Positions 41,963 through 51,712 of a stretch of 64,000 nt of DNA are shown piece after piece (the stretch's first letter is position 1; the number at the start of each line of letters is the position of its first letter). Both the position numbers and the translations under genes were made by a program. The notes under the pieces were generated by a model that searched no databases, was not told the DNA's origin, and worked only from the letters and a program-made list of their open reading frames with translations. This DNA comes from Haloferax marinum (GTDB taxonomy: Archaea; Halobacteriota; Halobacteria; Halobacteriales; Haloferacaceae): assembly GCF_009674625.1 (NCBI RefSeq), contig NZ_WKJQ01000002.1, positions 1 through 64,000 on the forward strand. Direction: 5' to 3'.

Positions 41963-42193
41963 TCAGCGTCCAGCCTCGTCTAGTGCTGCGTTACGTGCTT
42001 CCTGCCGGAGTTCTTCCGCCGTCTTCTCGACGTCTGCGAACTCAGAACGGAGGGCATCGAGCGGGCCGTCCTCGATTGGAATCAACTTGATACCGTCGTG
42101 AAGCTGGACGATGTGGTAGTGGTCACCGTAGCGCTCTCGGATCTCTTTTGGGAGCGTCAGGCGCCCTCGGCCATCCAGCGTTACTTCGGACAT
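41963..42193 (-). CDS. vapB: AbrB/SpoVT-type antitoxin
   Basis: This 76-aa protein has a swapped-hairpin AbrB DNA-binding domain, MSEVTLDGRGRLTLPKEIRE, followed by RYGDHYHIVQLHDGIKLIPI. A C-terminal helical tail (PLDALRSEFADVEKTAEELR) would neutralise the partner toxin. It probably represses its own operon. The ATG at 42193 begins the domain; a longer frame to 42220 is less likely. The toxin gene follows with no gap. Confidence 0.88.
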   Translation of the reverse strand: MSEVTLDGRGRLTLPKEIRERYGDHYHIVQLHDGIKLIPIEDGPLDALRSEFADVEKTAEELRQEARNAALDEAGR

Positions 42194-42287
42194 ACTCTCG
42201 AATAGAGTGGGTACGCACAAGAAATTTCCCTAGATTCGTTCGAATACCCACACAACCGACTACGCCGAACGCGCGTCAGCGCGTCGC

Positions 42288-43637
42288 TCAGTCGAGTTTC
42301 CCGTTCAGCACTTTTGCCGTCGTGAGCACTGGGTCCCACGTCGGACTGAACGGCGGCGCGTACGAGAGGTCGAAGTACTCCAGTTCGCCGACGGTCGTGT
42401 CAGTGTGGAGCGCGGCAGCGACGGTGTCGATTCGCTTTGCGACGCCCTCACGGCCGACCATCGCAGCACCGAGAACTCGTTTCGAATCGCGGTCTCCGAC
42501 CATCGTGATATGGATAGGCTTCGCGCCCGGATAGTAGTGAGCGCGCGACGACGCTTCGATGGTGACACTCACCGGGTCGAACCCGGCTTCACGGGCCTTC
42601 GATTCGTCGATGATACCCGTGCGTGCGGCTTCGAGGTCGAACGCTTTCACGGCGGCCGTTCCAGCGATATCCCCGACGGGTGTCTCGTCGCCGGCCATCG
42701 TCTGCCCGATTGCTCGCCCGGCCCGGTTGGCGGTGAGTGCGAGTGGAACGTAGTCGGGCGCACCAGTGACGACGTGTCGTGATTCGGCACAGTCGCCGGC
42801 GGCGAAGACGTCGTCTGCACTCGTTCGTCCGAACTCGTCGATTGCGATAGCACCCGTCTCACCGAGTTCGATACCGGCGTCGGAAGCGAGCTCTGCGTTC
42901 GGTGCCACGCCGACGCCGACGAGGGCGAGGTCGACGTCGAACGCGCCGTCACCGACGAGGACGCGTTCGAGCGTGCCATCGTCGCCCGCGAAGCCATCGA
43001 CTGCCGTTTCGAGGTGGAGTTCGATGCCTTCGTCTCGCAGGTGGTCTTCGACGTGCTCAGCGACCATCTCACCGAAGGGTGCGAGGACGTGTGGCAGCAT
43101 CTCGAAGAGGTGAACGTCGACGCCGTGCGCGTCGAACGCCTCGGCCATCTCGATACCGACGTACCCACCACCGACGATAGCGACTGCCGACGGCGACTGG
43201 TTCTCCATCACGTCGTGGACGGCTTTCGCGCTGTCGAGACTGTGAAGCGTGTGAACACCGTCTAACTCCATCCCGTCGAACGGGGGTTCGATAGCTCGCG
43301 CTCCAGTTGCGATGAGCAGTTGGTCGTACGATTGCGTGAACGAACCCCCAGGTCCGTCGACGGCCACTTCGTGAGCACCCGTGTCGATACCGACGACTTC
43401 GTGGTGGAGTCGCAGGTCGATGTCACGGTCTTCGATGAACGCTTCGGGTGAGACTTGCAGGAGGTCGTCGAACTCCTCGACGGCACCTTTGATGTAGTAG
43501 GGCATCCCACAGGCGGCGTAGGAGACGTATTCGCCCTTCTCGAAGACGATAACGTCGCGCTCAGGGTGTTCACGCTTGAACTTACTCGCCGCGCTCATCC
43601 CTGCGGCGTCACCGCCGACGATGACTATCGGGTCCAT
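42288..43637 (-). CDS. CoA-disulfide reductase-like FAD/NAD(P) oxidoreductase
   Basis: This 449-aa flavoprotein belongs to the family with a single redox Cys. It has the FAD motif IVIVGGDAAGMSAASKFKRE (residues 4-23), SYAACGMPYYIKG with Cys43, a NAD(P) motif AVAIVGGGYVGIEMAEAFDA, and FAAGDCAESRHVVTGAPDYV. The C-terminal dimer domain includes RAHYYPGAKPIHI. Likely reactions are CoA-disulfide reduction or NADH oxidation. The ATG at 43637 is preferred over a GTG at 43643. Its neighbour upstream on the same strand is a thioredoxin, which supports thiol metabolism. Confidence 0.9.
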   Translation of the reverse strand: MDPIVIVGGDAAGMSAASKFKREHPERDVIVFEKGEYVSYAACGMPYYIKGAVEEFDDLLQVSPEAFIEDRDIDLRLHHEVVGIDTGAHEVAVDGPGGSFTQSYDQLLIATGARAIEPPFDGMELDGVHTLHSLDSAKAVHDVMENQSPSAVAIVGGGYVGIEMAEAFDAHGVDVHLFEMLPHVLAPFGEMVAEHVEDHLRDEGIELHLETAVDGFAGDDGTLERVLVGDGAFDVDLALVGVGVAPNAELASDAGIELGETGAIAIDEFGRTSADDVFAAGDCAESRHVVTGAPDYVPLALTANRAGRAIGQTMAGDETPVGDIAGTAAVKAFDLEAARTGIIDESKAREAGFDPVSVTIEASSRAHYYPGAKPIHITMVGDRDSKRVLGAAMVGREGVAKRIDTVAAALHTDTTVGELEYFDLSYAPPFSPTWDPVLTTAKVLNGKLD

Positions 43638-43723
43638 ACCCACATCTTCTCAGAGGAGCCGTTAATATATTGCCCTTATTCTACAAGAGCACTAGTAAAT
43701 CGGGCGGCACCGTCGCAACGAAA

Positions 43724-44065
43724 TTACGAGGAGAGTTCGTCGATGACCGAACGGAGGACGTCTTCACCGCGCATCCCGACGACGCGCTTTTTCGGTTCAC
43801 CGTCGGCAAAGAAGACGACGTTCGGGACGCTCTGGACCTGGTACGCACTAGCGAGTTGCTGGAACTCGTCGATATCCACTTTCGCAGCGACGGCGTCGGT
43901 CTCCGCTGCGAGTGTTTCGACGATGGGTTCGAGCATCTTACACGGACCACACCAGTCGGCGTAGAAGTCGACGAGGACGACGCCGTCGCGGCCGACGACC
44001 TCCTTGAAGTGTTCCACAGATTCGACGTGTATTGGTTCGTCAGTTGCGAGTTCCGTGTCGGACAT
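43724..44065 (-). CDS. Thioredoxin
   Basis: This 113-aa protein is a thioredoxin with the active site DFYADWCGPCKML (Cys39 and Cys42), the helix block PIVETLAAE, the cis-Pro loop QVQSVPNVVFFADGEPKKRV and a short N-terminal acidic extension. It reduces protein disulfides in the cytoplasm. It lies 86 bases upstream of the CoA-disulfide-reductase-like gene on the same strand. Confidence 0.94.
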   Translation of the reverse strand: MSDTELATDEPIHVESVEHFKEVVGRDGVVLVDFYADWCGPCKMLEPIVETLAAETDAVAAKVDIDEFQQLASAYQVQSVPNVVFFADGEPKKRVVGMRGEDVLRSVIDELSS

Positions 44066-44251
44066 GTACGGGACCGTATTCGCTCCGTCGTCTTAACAGT
44101 ATTGTTTGAAAATAGCAATTCTACACGACCGGGAATCGGCTCAGTTGCACAGTGTTCACAGAAATAGCAGCACTCTCTCGTGGTCTCTCGCGGTACTCGT
44201 CTCAACACACCTCACAAGGTGGGAGGAGGAAGAGAGAAAGTACGTCCACGT

Positions 44252-44776
44252 TTAGCCGAGGAGGTACTTCAGCGACGGGCGTTGTTGGACGAACTCCGTC
44301 TTCTCGATGATGGTGTCGAGGCCCAGGATGCGGCCCGCGGCGAGGGTGCCGATGAGGGCGAACATCAGGAGGCCGAACAGGTCACCGTTGACGTAGCCGT
44401 GCGCCCAGTCGGCGTTCCCCAGGTAGAAGAACACCATCAGGAAGCCACCGAAGAAGGCGGCGAGCCGGGTGAGTGCTCCGATGAGGATGCCGAGGCCGAT
44501 GAGGGTCTGACCGAGTGGAATCATGAAGTTCGTGAATTCGAGCATCCACGGGGTGGAGCCCGCCCACGCGAGGAACCCGCTGATGGGTCCGCTCGAGTTC
44601 ATCAGCCAGCCAGCAGCGCTGAACGGTTCTGGCGCGAGGAGCTTACCCATCCCCGCGTTGAGGAACCAGTATCCAGTGATGATACGGACGAGAACGAGCA
44701 AGTAGCCCGTGACGCCCTGCGAGTAGTCGAAGTCCATTCTGTTGCCCAGGATTTCTATCTGGCTAGTTTGAGTCAT
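44252..44776 (-). CDS. DoxX-family membrane protein
   Basis: This 174-aa protein has four predicted membrane helices: YLLVLVRIITGYWFLNAGMG, FTNFMIPLGQTLIGLGILIG, LAAFFGGFLMVFFYLGNADW and GDLFGLLMFALIGTLAAGRI. The pattern matches DoxX, first seen as a subunit of the terminal oxidase or thiosulfate:quinone oxidoreductase in Acidianus; many relatives have unknown roles in oxidative or thiol stress. Neighbouring thioredoxin, flavoprotein and NosL genes share its strand, which hints at redox work at the membrane. Confidence 0.87.
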   Translation of the reverse strand: MTQTSQIEILGNRMDFDYSQGVTGYLLVLVRIITGYWFLNAGMGKLLAPEPFSAAGWLMNSSGPISGFLAWAGSTPWMLEFTNFMIPLGQTLIGLGILIGALTRLAAFFGGFLMVFFYLGNADWAHGYVNGDLFGLLMFALIGTLAAGRILGLDTIIEKTEFVQQRPSLKYLLG

Positions 44777-44928
44777 CTTAGTTCACCTTACAACTGAACA
44801 GTCGACCCCAGAGAGAATATAAAGAGAGCGTCATTTCCGAATCCAGGGAATCGAGAATCATCGATACTCGTGTGTGAGAATCGATACCCATTGGCGTGTT
44901 ACGGTGAGACAACGGACGGCTGGATTCG

Positions 44929-45510
44929 TCAGCGTTGCGCGACGAGTTCCCGAGAGATATCGCCCAGTTCGTAGACGCGTCCATCGTGTTCCTCAGCGAA
45001 CGTTTCGGCGTCGTTCCTGTCGGAAAACGGGACGAGGTCGTTCCCCATCGAACCCTTGACCTCCGTTCCAACGACGTAGTACAACTCGTCCATCCGGCCG
45101 AACGCCTCCGACTCGAGATGAGCAGAGATGAACGTCGCCCCGCCGTCGAAGACGAGTTCGTAGTCCACGGCACTGTAGTCGGTGAGATAGCCGACCACGA
45201 GGTTCCACCCCTCGTTCGTGCGGTCGAAATTGTAGGCGAACGTCTCCCACGCACTACAGAACCACGCAGGATTGTCGTGGCCTTCCGGCGAGTTGCCCGC
45301 GTAGAAGAGTTGACCGACTGGACCCGGATGTTGTTCGATCATCATCCCGCAGACGTCGCACTGCTTGTTCCCGGTCAACGCGATCGGGGTGGGAACGTCG
45401 CCATCGGTATCTCCGCCGAGGCACCCAGCGAGTGCAGTGGTCGTAGTGAACCCGACGAGTGTCAGATACGCCCGCCTCGTCGGCGTAACGTCAGAGGCTT
45501 CGTCGTCCAT
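44929..45510 (-). CDS. NosL-family copper lipoprotein
   Basis: This 193-aa protein has a Tat-like signal (TPTRRAYLTLVGF), a lipobox LAGC with Cys30, and then the NosL copper-binding motif QCDVCGMMIEQHPGPVGQLF (Cys51, Cys54, Met56). HESAFG-like and FISAHLESEAFGRMDELYYV blocks continue the family pattern. NosL delivers Cu(I), classically to nitrous-oxide reductase. No nosZ or other denitrification gene is visible in the window, so it may serve another copper enzyme. DoxX follows 152 bases downstream on the same strand. Confidence 0.9.
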   Translation of the reverse strand: MDDEASDVTPTRRAYLTLVGFTTTTALAGCLGGDTDGDVPTPIALTGNKQCDVCGMMIEQHPGPVGQLFYAGNSPEGHDNPAWFCSAWETFAYNFDRTNEGWNLVVGYLTDYSAVDYELVFDGGATFISAHLESEAFGRMDELYYVVGTEVKGSMGNDLVPFSDRNDAETFAEEHDGRVYELGDISRELVAQR

Positions 45511-45697
45511 ACTCGACTGTAATCGACGTTGCGAGAAAAGCAGACTGGTTCAATCACCGCAATACTACATAGAAGTCAACCCAGATAAAACACCAGATTC
45601 GAGAGTATTGATCCAGCTCGCAAAAACAGTCTTGCTCTGTGAGCAAACTATTTTCCAATCGAATGCCAGGGCTGCGGCCTCTCACAGGCGTCGACGT

Positions 45698-47314
45698 TTA
45701 CCCTTGACCGACCATCTGGTCTTCGTCGTCCCACTCGCGTTTGCGGAGTTCGTACTTCTGAATCTTCCCCGTTGCTGTCTTCGGGATATCTTCGACGAAC
45801 TCGAACTCGCGGATGACTTTGTATCCGGCGAGACGCTCACGGGTGTAGTCGGTCAGTTCTTCGGCGGTGACGCCGGGGTTTTCGACGTCGCCATTCGCAG
45901 GGACGACGAACGCTTTCGGCGTCTCGCCCCACTTCTCAGATGGTGCAGGAATGACTGCCACGTCGCCGATAGCGTCGTGGTCGAAGAGTGCGTCCTCCAA
46001 CTCGACCGACGAGATGTTCTCTCCGCCGGAGATGATGATGTCCTTCTTGCGGTCCTGGATGGAGATCATCCCGTCTTCGTTGACGACGGCGAGGTCACCC
46101 GTGTGGTACCAGCCTTCGCGACGGTCGTTGAACGCCTCGTCCGTCTCTTCTGGCTTGTTCCAGTACTCTTGCATCACCTGATTACCGCGCACGACGACCT
46201 CACCGATGGTGCTGTCGTCTCGCGGAACCTCGTTTCCGTCTTCGTCGACGACCTGGAGGTCCGTGCCGAGCGGTGCGACACCCTGTCGTTGTTTCAGCGA
46301 GAACCTGAGGCCGCCTTCGTCCGGAATCAGACGACGTGCGTCGGAGGTTGCGATGAGTGGTCCCGTCTCGGTCGCACCGTACAGTTGGGTGAACTCCCAC
46401 CCGAACTCGTCTTCGGTGTAGCGAATCGTCGCACTCGGTGCGGCACTGCCGGCGGCCGTCACGCGAATCGGGTTCGAGCCTGTGTACGCGGGGTCGTTCT
46501 CCTCGGCGTACTCTCGAAGAATCGAGAGGACGGTCGGCGCACAGCAGAAGAACGAGACGTCTTCTTCGGTAATCGCGTCGAACACCTGTCCGGCGTCGAC
46601 ACCACGGGTGCAGACGTGTTTGGCACCGCGGCCAGTGATGGCGTAGATGTGGCCCCACCCGTTGACGTGGAACATCGGGAGCGTCCACAGGTAGACGTCG
46701 TCGTCGCTGATGTGGTGGTGAATCGTGACGAGTTGTGCGTGGAGTGACTCCGTCCGGTGCGTCCGGCAGACGCCCTTCGGGTCACCGGTCGTCCCCGAGG
46801 TGTAGTTGATGGTGATGATGTCGTCTTCGGACATCTCCGGTCGCTCGTAGTCGTCTGCGTCTGCTTCGTCGATGAACTCCTCGAATCCAATCCAATCGCC
46901 ATCGACCGCCGCGGGGTCGTTCGTCACGAACACCTCTGCGGGCACGTCGTCGCGCACCGCCTCGATTTTGCTCGCGTATTCGTAGTCGGCGTAGACCACG
47001 TCCGTCCCGGAGTCACTGAGCAGATACTCGTAATCGTCTGGAGTAAGCCGATAGTTCAGCGGGACGTGAATCGCGCCACACTGCATCGACCCGAAGGCCG
47101 CTTCGAGGTGGTAGTGTGTGTTCGGGTCCAAGACGGCGACGCGGTCACCCTTTCCGAGACCACGGGACTGCAAGGCCGCAGAGAATCGGTCCACGCGCGC
47201 GCCAAACTCGGCGTACGTGAATCGCTCACCGTTCACGCCGACGATGGCTTCGTAGTCACCGTAGTACGTTCGCGCTCTATCCAGGAAGTCCGTCACGAGC
47301 AACTGTTTTTTCAT
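45698..47314 (-). CDS. Acyl-CoA synthetase (AMP-forming)
   Basis: This 538-aa protein is an adenylate-forming acyl-CoA ligase. The P-loop is INYTSGTTGDPKGVCRTHRT (about 170-189), followed by PMFHVNGWGHIYAITGRGAK, QLYGATETGPLIAT, and the late blocks YHTGDLAVVNEDGMISIQDR and KKDIIISGGENISSVELEDA, with the C-terminal Lys in IPKTATGKIQKYELR. It is of the medium/long-chain fatty acid branch, similar to alkK-type enzymes. Substrate is unknown. It stands alone, divergent from cobyric acid synthase over 189 bases. Confidence 0.92.
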   Translation of the reverse strand: MKKQLLVTDFLDRARTYYGDYEAIVGVNGERFTYAEFGARVDRFSAALQSRGLGKGDRVAVLDPNTHYHLEAAFGSMQCGAIHVPLNYRLTPDDYEYLLSDSGTDVVYADYEYASKIEAVRDDVPAEVFVTNDPAAVDGDWIGFEEFIDEADADDYERPEMSEDDIITINYTSGTTGDPKGVCRTHRTESLHAQLVTIHHHISDDDVYLWTLPMFHVNGWGHIYAITGRGAKHVCTRGVDAGQVFDAITEEDVSFFCCAPTVLSILREYAEENDPAYTGSNPIRVTAAGSAAPSATIRYTEDEFGWEFTQLYGATETGPLIATSDARRLIPDEGGLRFSLKQRQGVAPLGTDLQVVDEDGNEVPRDDSTIGEVVVRGNQVMQEYWNKPEETDEAFNDRREGWYHTGDLAVVNEDGMISIQDRKKDIIISGGENISSVELEDALFDHDAIGDVAVIPAPSEKWGETPKAFVVPANGDVENPGVTAEELTDYTRERLAGYKVIREFEFVEDIPKTATGKIQKYELRKREWDDEDQMVGQG

Positions 47315-47503
47315 TCGTGAAAGACCGGTTCGTGGAGTACACTAAACGCACCAGTTGCGGCAACATTTCGGCGACATAACCTAGAGCCCCAAATATAGTG
47401 GGTGTCGCGCCGTCGTTCGGTTATCGAGTGCTCGAAGATTCGACAGCGCCGACGCGATGGCGAACTCAACACCTATCAACCGCCCGGCCCTCCTGGACGG
47501 TGA

Positions 47504-49006
47504 ATGACGACGCCGACCCTCCTCGTCGCAGGAACCGCGAGTCACGTCGGGAAGAGCACCGTCGCGGCGGGGCTCTGCCGCCTCTTTTCGAACCGCGGCC
47601 TCGTCGTCGCCCCGTTCAAAGCACAGAACATGAGTAACAACGCCCGTGCGGTGGCAATCTCGGACGGCGACGGGTTCGGTGAAATCGGCGTCTCGCAGTA
47701 CGTGCAGGCACGCGCCGCGAGAGTCACGCCAGTGACCGACCACAACCCCGTTCTGCTCAAACCTCACGGCGACGGGGCGTCCCAACTCGTCGTCCACGGT
47801 CGAGCAATCGGCAAAAACACCGCCGGCGACTACTACGCAGACGACTGGCACCGCGCCCGCGACGCCGCACGAGCGTCGTTCGACCGACTCGCCGCCGACG
47901 CAGACGTCGTGGTGGCCGAGGGTGCAGGCTCGATTGCGGAGATTAATCTCCACGACCGGGATTTGGCGAACGTCGAGACTGCACGCTTTACCGACGCCGA
48001 CATCCTCCTCGTCGCCGATATCGAACGGGGTGGCGTCTTCGCCAGTCTCGTCGGGACGCTCGAACTGCTTCCGTCGGACCTCCGAGAGCAGGTCGTCGGC
48101 GCGGTCATCACGAAGTTCCGCGGCGACCCCAGCCTCCTCGAATCGGGACTGGACGCGTTCGAGGACCGAACCGGTGTCCCCGTCCTCGGCGTCGTTCCGT
48201 ACGACGACCCCGGCCTCCCCGAAGAGGACAGTCTCTCGTTGCCACCGGAGGGTGAGTGGCTGACTATCGGTGACGACGACGGCGTGCCCGACTCACAGTC
48301 GATTACCATCGGCGTCCCTCGCCTCCCTCGCATCTCGAACGCGACAGATTTCGAACCGCTGGCCGATGTTCCGGGGGTGCGCGTGTCGTACCTCCCGCTC
48401 GGTGCGTCGCTGGCGACCATCGACGGCGTGGTCCTTCCCGGTAGTAAGAACACCGTCGACGACCTTCTCGCGCTTCGCGAGGCAGGGTTCGACGACGAAC
48501 TCGACGAGTTCGACGGTCCAATCGTCGGTATCTGCGGTGGCTATCAACTCCTCGGACAGCGAATCGACGACGCCGATATCGAAGGGACGGGAGACAGCAA
48601 GACGGTCGACGGACTCGGCTACTTGCCGACGGTGACGACGTTCTCGCCCGAGAAGCGAGTCGAAGCCGTCTCAGTGGAGTTCGAGGGAGCAGGCCCACTC
48701 GCCGGAGCGTCTGGCGTCGTAGAGGGATACGAGATACATCAAGGGACGACTCGCGTCGTCGGAGAGGCGGAACGACTCGCAGGTGACGGGAGCGCAGTTA
48801 GGCAGGTCGCTGGGACGTACATCCACGACCTGTTCGCAAACGAGGCACCGCAGGAGGCGTTCGTGGATGCAGTGTACGAACACACCGGGCGAAAACGACC
48901 AGACGAAGAAGCAGGCGCAGAGACAGCAGACCCGTACGAGCGGGCCGCCGCACTCATCGAGACGCACGTCGATGTCGAACAGATTCTCGAAATCGGAGGA
49001 GTGTAG
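47504..49006 (+). CDS. cobQ: Cobyric acid synthase
   Basis: CobQ (CbiP) amidates four side chains of adenosylcobyrinic acid a,c-diamide using glutamine and ATP. This 500-aa protein has the N-terminal ATPase domain ([60 protein letters not shown]) and a C-terminal class I glutamine amidotransferase domain. The latter holds [19 protein letters not shown] with the nucleophilic Cys near 343 and [11 protein letters not shown] with the catalytic His near 411. It complements the adenosyltransferase at the start of the window, which acts just before it in the pathway. Confidence 0.95.
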   Translation: MTTPTLLVAGTASHVGKSTVAAGLCRLFSNRGLVVAPFKAQNMSNNARAVAISDGDGFGEIGVSQYVQARAARVTPVTDHNPVLLKPHGDGASQLVVHGRAIGKNTAGDYYADDWHRARDAARASFDRLAADADVVVAEGAGSIAEINLHDRDLANVETARFTDADILLVADIERGGVFASLVGTLELLPSDLREQVVGAVITKFRGDPSLLESGLDAFEDRTGVPVLGVVPYDDPGLPEEDSLSLPPEGEWLTIGDDDGVPDSQSITIGVPRLPRISNATDFEPLADVPGVRVSYLPLGASLATIDGVVLPGSKNTVDDLLALREAGFDDELDEFDGPIVGICGGYQLLGQRIDDADIEGTGDSKTVDGLGYLPTVTTFSPEKRVEAVSVEFEGAGPLAGASGVVEGYEIHQGTTRVVGEAERLAGDGSAVRQVAGTYIHDLFANEAPQEAFVDAVYEHTGRKRPDEEAGAETADPYERAAALIETHVDVEQILEIGGV

Positions 49007-49016
49007 ACCCTGATCG

Positions 49017-50846
49017 TCAGGTCTCACGAATCGCCACTTGGTGGTGACCGACGTGGAGGTATTCGAGACGTGAGACGGTTGGGGAGCGCGGGAGATCTAT
49101 CATTCCAAGTGCCTCGTCGTAGTGGACCGCTCCGTACTGGTCGACGTAGAGCGACCCGGTGACGATACCGCCGAAGACCTCTGCCTGGCGAATGTTGACC
49201 GAACCAGTTCCATCGGTCCCGGCCGGTGCGTAGATGAGGCCGACGAAGTAGACGTTGATTGGTGAACTGTCCCCCTTGATTTGGGCGTCGAACGACGAGG
49301 TTCCGTAGATTCGGAGTCGTGGTGATTCGTCGTTCGGGACAGAGACGGACGTCCCCTGTGTCATCTGGAAGTCGTATCCGTTCGGGTTGGACGACTCACC
49401 GAGAATCAGGATAGTGACGTTACCAGGACCGTAGACGTCCATCTCTGCGAGTTTGCCCTTTGACTTCTCCATGTAGACGTAATCGCGCACAGCGAGCGTG
49501 ATGTCGCCGCCCGTGGTGTCGAGTGTGAGTTTCGACCCGCTCAGGGTGAGGTCAGTCAGGTAGTACGACCCCGCTTCGATGGCCCCTGAGTCGCCAGACG
49601 TCAACACGAGTCGGTGTGTCCCGTTGTCGATTTGGGGGTGGCCAACGTTGTCGTTGGAGACGCGAATCGCCTCGACCTGCTGGCGAACGTATCCGTCGAT
49701 TGGTTCGATAGTTGCGACACCCTCTATCTCGGCGACGTTCCCATTGTGGGTGTACGAACCGCTCGGGTCGTAGTCTCTCGTCTCGTTGATGACGTTGGCG
49801 TCACCGTTGAGCGTCGGACCTCCCGTCATCGTAACCGTGCCACCGGCGTAGACGTCGCCCCAGACAGAGGAGTTCCCTTTGAGGGTGACGTCACCGACGG
49901 CCGCGATGTCACCGTTCTCACCTCTCGAGACAGCGTACCCACCTGGTGTCGTGGAGTCGTAACTGTCGGTGTACGCACCAGTCCCGGCGAGTGTGAGCGA
50001 CCCTGTCCCCGACGTCGCCACGATACCGTTCTGAATCGAGAACGTCGATGGTAGCGCGAGGAACTTCACCGACACCGTCTGCTGTGCGTGGTCGTAGGTC
50101 ACGATGCCGTCGGTCTCGTCTTCGAAGTACTGCCCCCACGCCTCGTAGTACTCACTCTGGACGGTGACGACGACTTTCGAGTTCTCGAGTTTGTGCGGTC
50201 GGCCGTCCGTCGCGTTGGGGTACCACCGCTCGAACGAGGCAGTCTCGACGACTTCGACGTCCTCGTAGAGGCTGTTCGACTCGGTGATGTTCACGACAGG
50301 AATCGTGAGCGTCCCGTTTCGGTAGTGGAACTCTGGACGAGCGACCATCGTAGTCGCGTTGCCGTCAGACCGCCAGACGCCACCACCTTGGTAGGCGACG
50401 GTGGTGTCGCCGTTCTGGTAGCTGGCTGTGCCGAGTTGGAAGGTTCGTGACCGATTTTCCGACGCGAAGTCGGTGTCGGCGTCCTGAATCTCGACGCGAA
50501 TCCATCCGTCGTCGGTCGTCCGGAGTTGCCCGTCACCAGCGGCGACACCTAACTCGACACTCGACCGGTCGGCGTTGTCGAAGACGACCGAACTCGTGCC
50601 GACATCCAGTTGTCGCATGGCGTGTTCAGCCTTCGAAATCTGGACGTTCTGCCGACTGTCACCGATGGCAGCACCACCGACGACGAGCACCGTCAACGTC
50701 CCGAGGAGGACCATCGAGAGCATCAACACGACTGCCAGCCCTTCGGACTGTGCCGTCGTATCCCGAACGACAGCGTAGAGCCACGGGACTCGAGGGTTGG
50801 ACTTCGGTTTGCGACGCCCCGCACCACCACCGCGCCACGGACTCAT
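49017..50846 (-). CDS. Large membrane-anchored extracellular protein of the pilus-like locus
   Basis: This 609-aa protein has an N-terminal cytoplasmic part (about 1-37) rich in Arg and Gly, one hydrophobic segment (VVLMLSMVLLGTLTVLVVGG, about 39-58), and a long Gly/Ser/Thr-rich extracellular part. The middle (GDIAAVGDVTLKGNSSVWGD, VYAGGTVTMTGGPTLNGDAN) looks like a repetitive beta-helix. The hydrophobic segment preceded by TTAQSEGLA resembles the pilin-like signal of the other genes in the locus. It overlaps the pseudo-ATPase gene by four bases. It may be an adhesin or tip protein; that is inference. Confidence 0.78.
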   Translation of the reverse strand: MSPWRGGGAGRRKPKSNPRVPWLYAVVRDTTAQSEGLAVVLMLSMVLLGTLTVLVVGGAAIGDSRQNVQISKAEHAMRQLDVGTSSVVFDNADRSSVELGVAAGDGQLRTTDDGWIRVEIQDADTDFASENRSRTFQLGTASYQNGDTTVAYQGGGVWRSDGNATTMVARPEFHYRNGTLTIPVVNITESNSLYEDVEVVETASFERWYPNATDGRPHKLENSKVVVTVQSEYYEAWGQYFEDETDGIVTYDHAQQTVSVKFLALPSTFSIQNGIVATSGTGSLTLAGTGAYTDSYDSTTPGGYAVSRGENGDIAAVGDVTLKGNSSVWGDVYAGGTVTMTGGPTLNGDANVINETRDYDPSGSYTHNGNVAEIEGVATIEPIDGYVRQQVEAIRVSNDNVGHPQIDNGTHRLVLTSGDSGAIEAGSYYLTDLTLSGSKLTLDTTGGDITLAVRDYVYMEKSKGKLAEMDVYGPGNVTILILGESSNPNGYDFQMTQGTSVSVPNDESPRLRIYGTSSFDAQIKGDSSPINVYFVGLIYAPAGTDGTGSVNIRQAEVFGGIVTGSLYVDQYGAVHYDEALGMIDLPRSPTVSRLEYLHVGHHQVAIRET

Positions 50847-51466
50847 GAGATGTTCCTGCTCGTGTCGACGACGACTCGCTCACCCATGTCGAGTCGGATG
50901 GTTTCGTTCAGTGCGCGGTTGCCGCGGAACTTTGGGACGGCGAGACGGTTTTCGATCTCGTCGTCGTCGATACGCGTCGAGAGAGCGAACACCACGTCGG
51001 CGTGGTAGAGCGTCGTATCGCGTTCTTCGGGAGGGTTGACTCCGTCGAGGCAGTGCAACACGGCGACCCCATCCGTCTCGACCATCCGCGTCTTCAGTCG
51101 CTGGAGGAGTTCGACGTACGACCAGTGGTCGAGTCGCTCGAGCGCGTCTGCAGGGTCGACGATGAGCGTCGTCTCGTTGGGAATCGTGTCGACGAGTGAG
51201 CCAACACCCGACGCGTTATCCGAAAGGTCCACCTGCACGACGTTGACCGAATCAGCGTGTCTGCGTGCGTTCAGAACAGCTTCGACCGACGCTTGCGAGC
51301 GTTCGGTCGTCAGATACCGAGTCGGCCTTCGAGCCGCCAGTTCGTACAGGAACAGTTCTGACTGACTCGCTGGTGCGCCGACGATGGCGACGAGACTCCC
51401 GGTCGGAATCCCGCCGAGGAGCAGCTGGTCGAGAACGTCGATACCGGTGGAGAGTCGGGTCACCAT
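50843..51466 (-). CDS. KaiC/RecA-like protein with degenerate Walker A
   Basis: This 207-aa protein has the fold pattern of KaiC/RadA-type ATPases: VTRLSTGIDVLDQLLLGGIP, TGSLVAIVGAPASQSELFLY, and a Walker B-like TLIVDPADALERL. The Walker A position reads GAPASQSE instead of GxxxxGKT, so the key Lys and Gly are lost and ATP hydrolysis is unlikely. The ATG at 51466 (MVTRLSTGI) begins the domain; a GTG at 51529 is rejected. It overlaps the large secreted protein gene by four bases (ATGA). It is probably a regulatory or scaffold protein of the pilus locus. Confidence 0.8.
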   Translation of the reverse strand: MVTRLSTGIDVLDQLLLGGIPTGSLVAIVGAPASQSELFLYELAARRPTRYLTTERSQASVEAVLNARRHADSVNVVQVDLSDNASGVGSLVDTIPNETTLIVDPADALERLDHWSYVELLQRLKTRMVETDGVAVLHCLDGVNPPEERDTTLYHADVVFALSTRIDDDEIENRLAVPKFRGNRALNETIRLDMGERVVVDTSRNIS

Positions 51467-51712
51467 CCACCCCACCTCTGCGGGCGAAGCGTCGCGTCGG
51501 GAGTCGTCGCGTCGACGGCGACCCGGCACGAAAACGAAGTGAGCGCCATATTCGAACGTACGTATGCGTGTATGACGCTTCGTTAGTCACACCCGACAGA
51601 ATCGGTTTGGATGCGTGAGTTTCGCTAACGTCTACATATCACGCGATAAGACAGTCCTAACGAGGCGAGTGTGATATCGGTTGCGCCAAAAACCGAGGCG
51701 ATGGTGGGCGAT
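51467..51712. other. Gap inside the pilus locus
   Basis: A 246-base gap separates two overlapping gene groups that are otherwise packed without spacing. It contains ATATCAC at 51636-51642 and GTGATAT at 51671-51677, an inverted repeat with a 28-base centre. A second promoter for the pseudo-ATPase and the large secreted protein is likely here. Confidence 0.45.
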
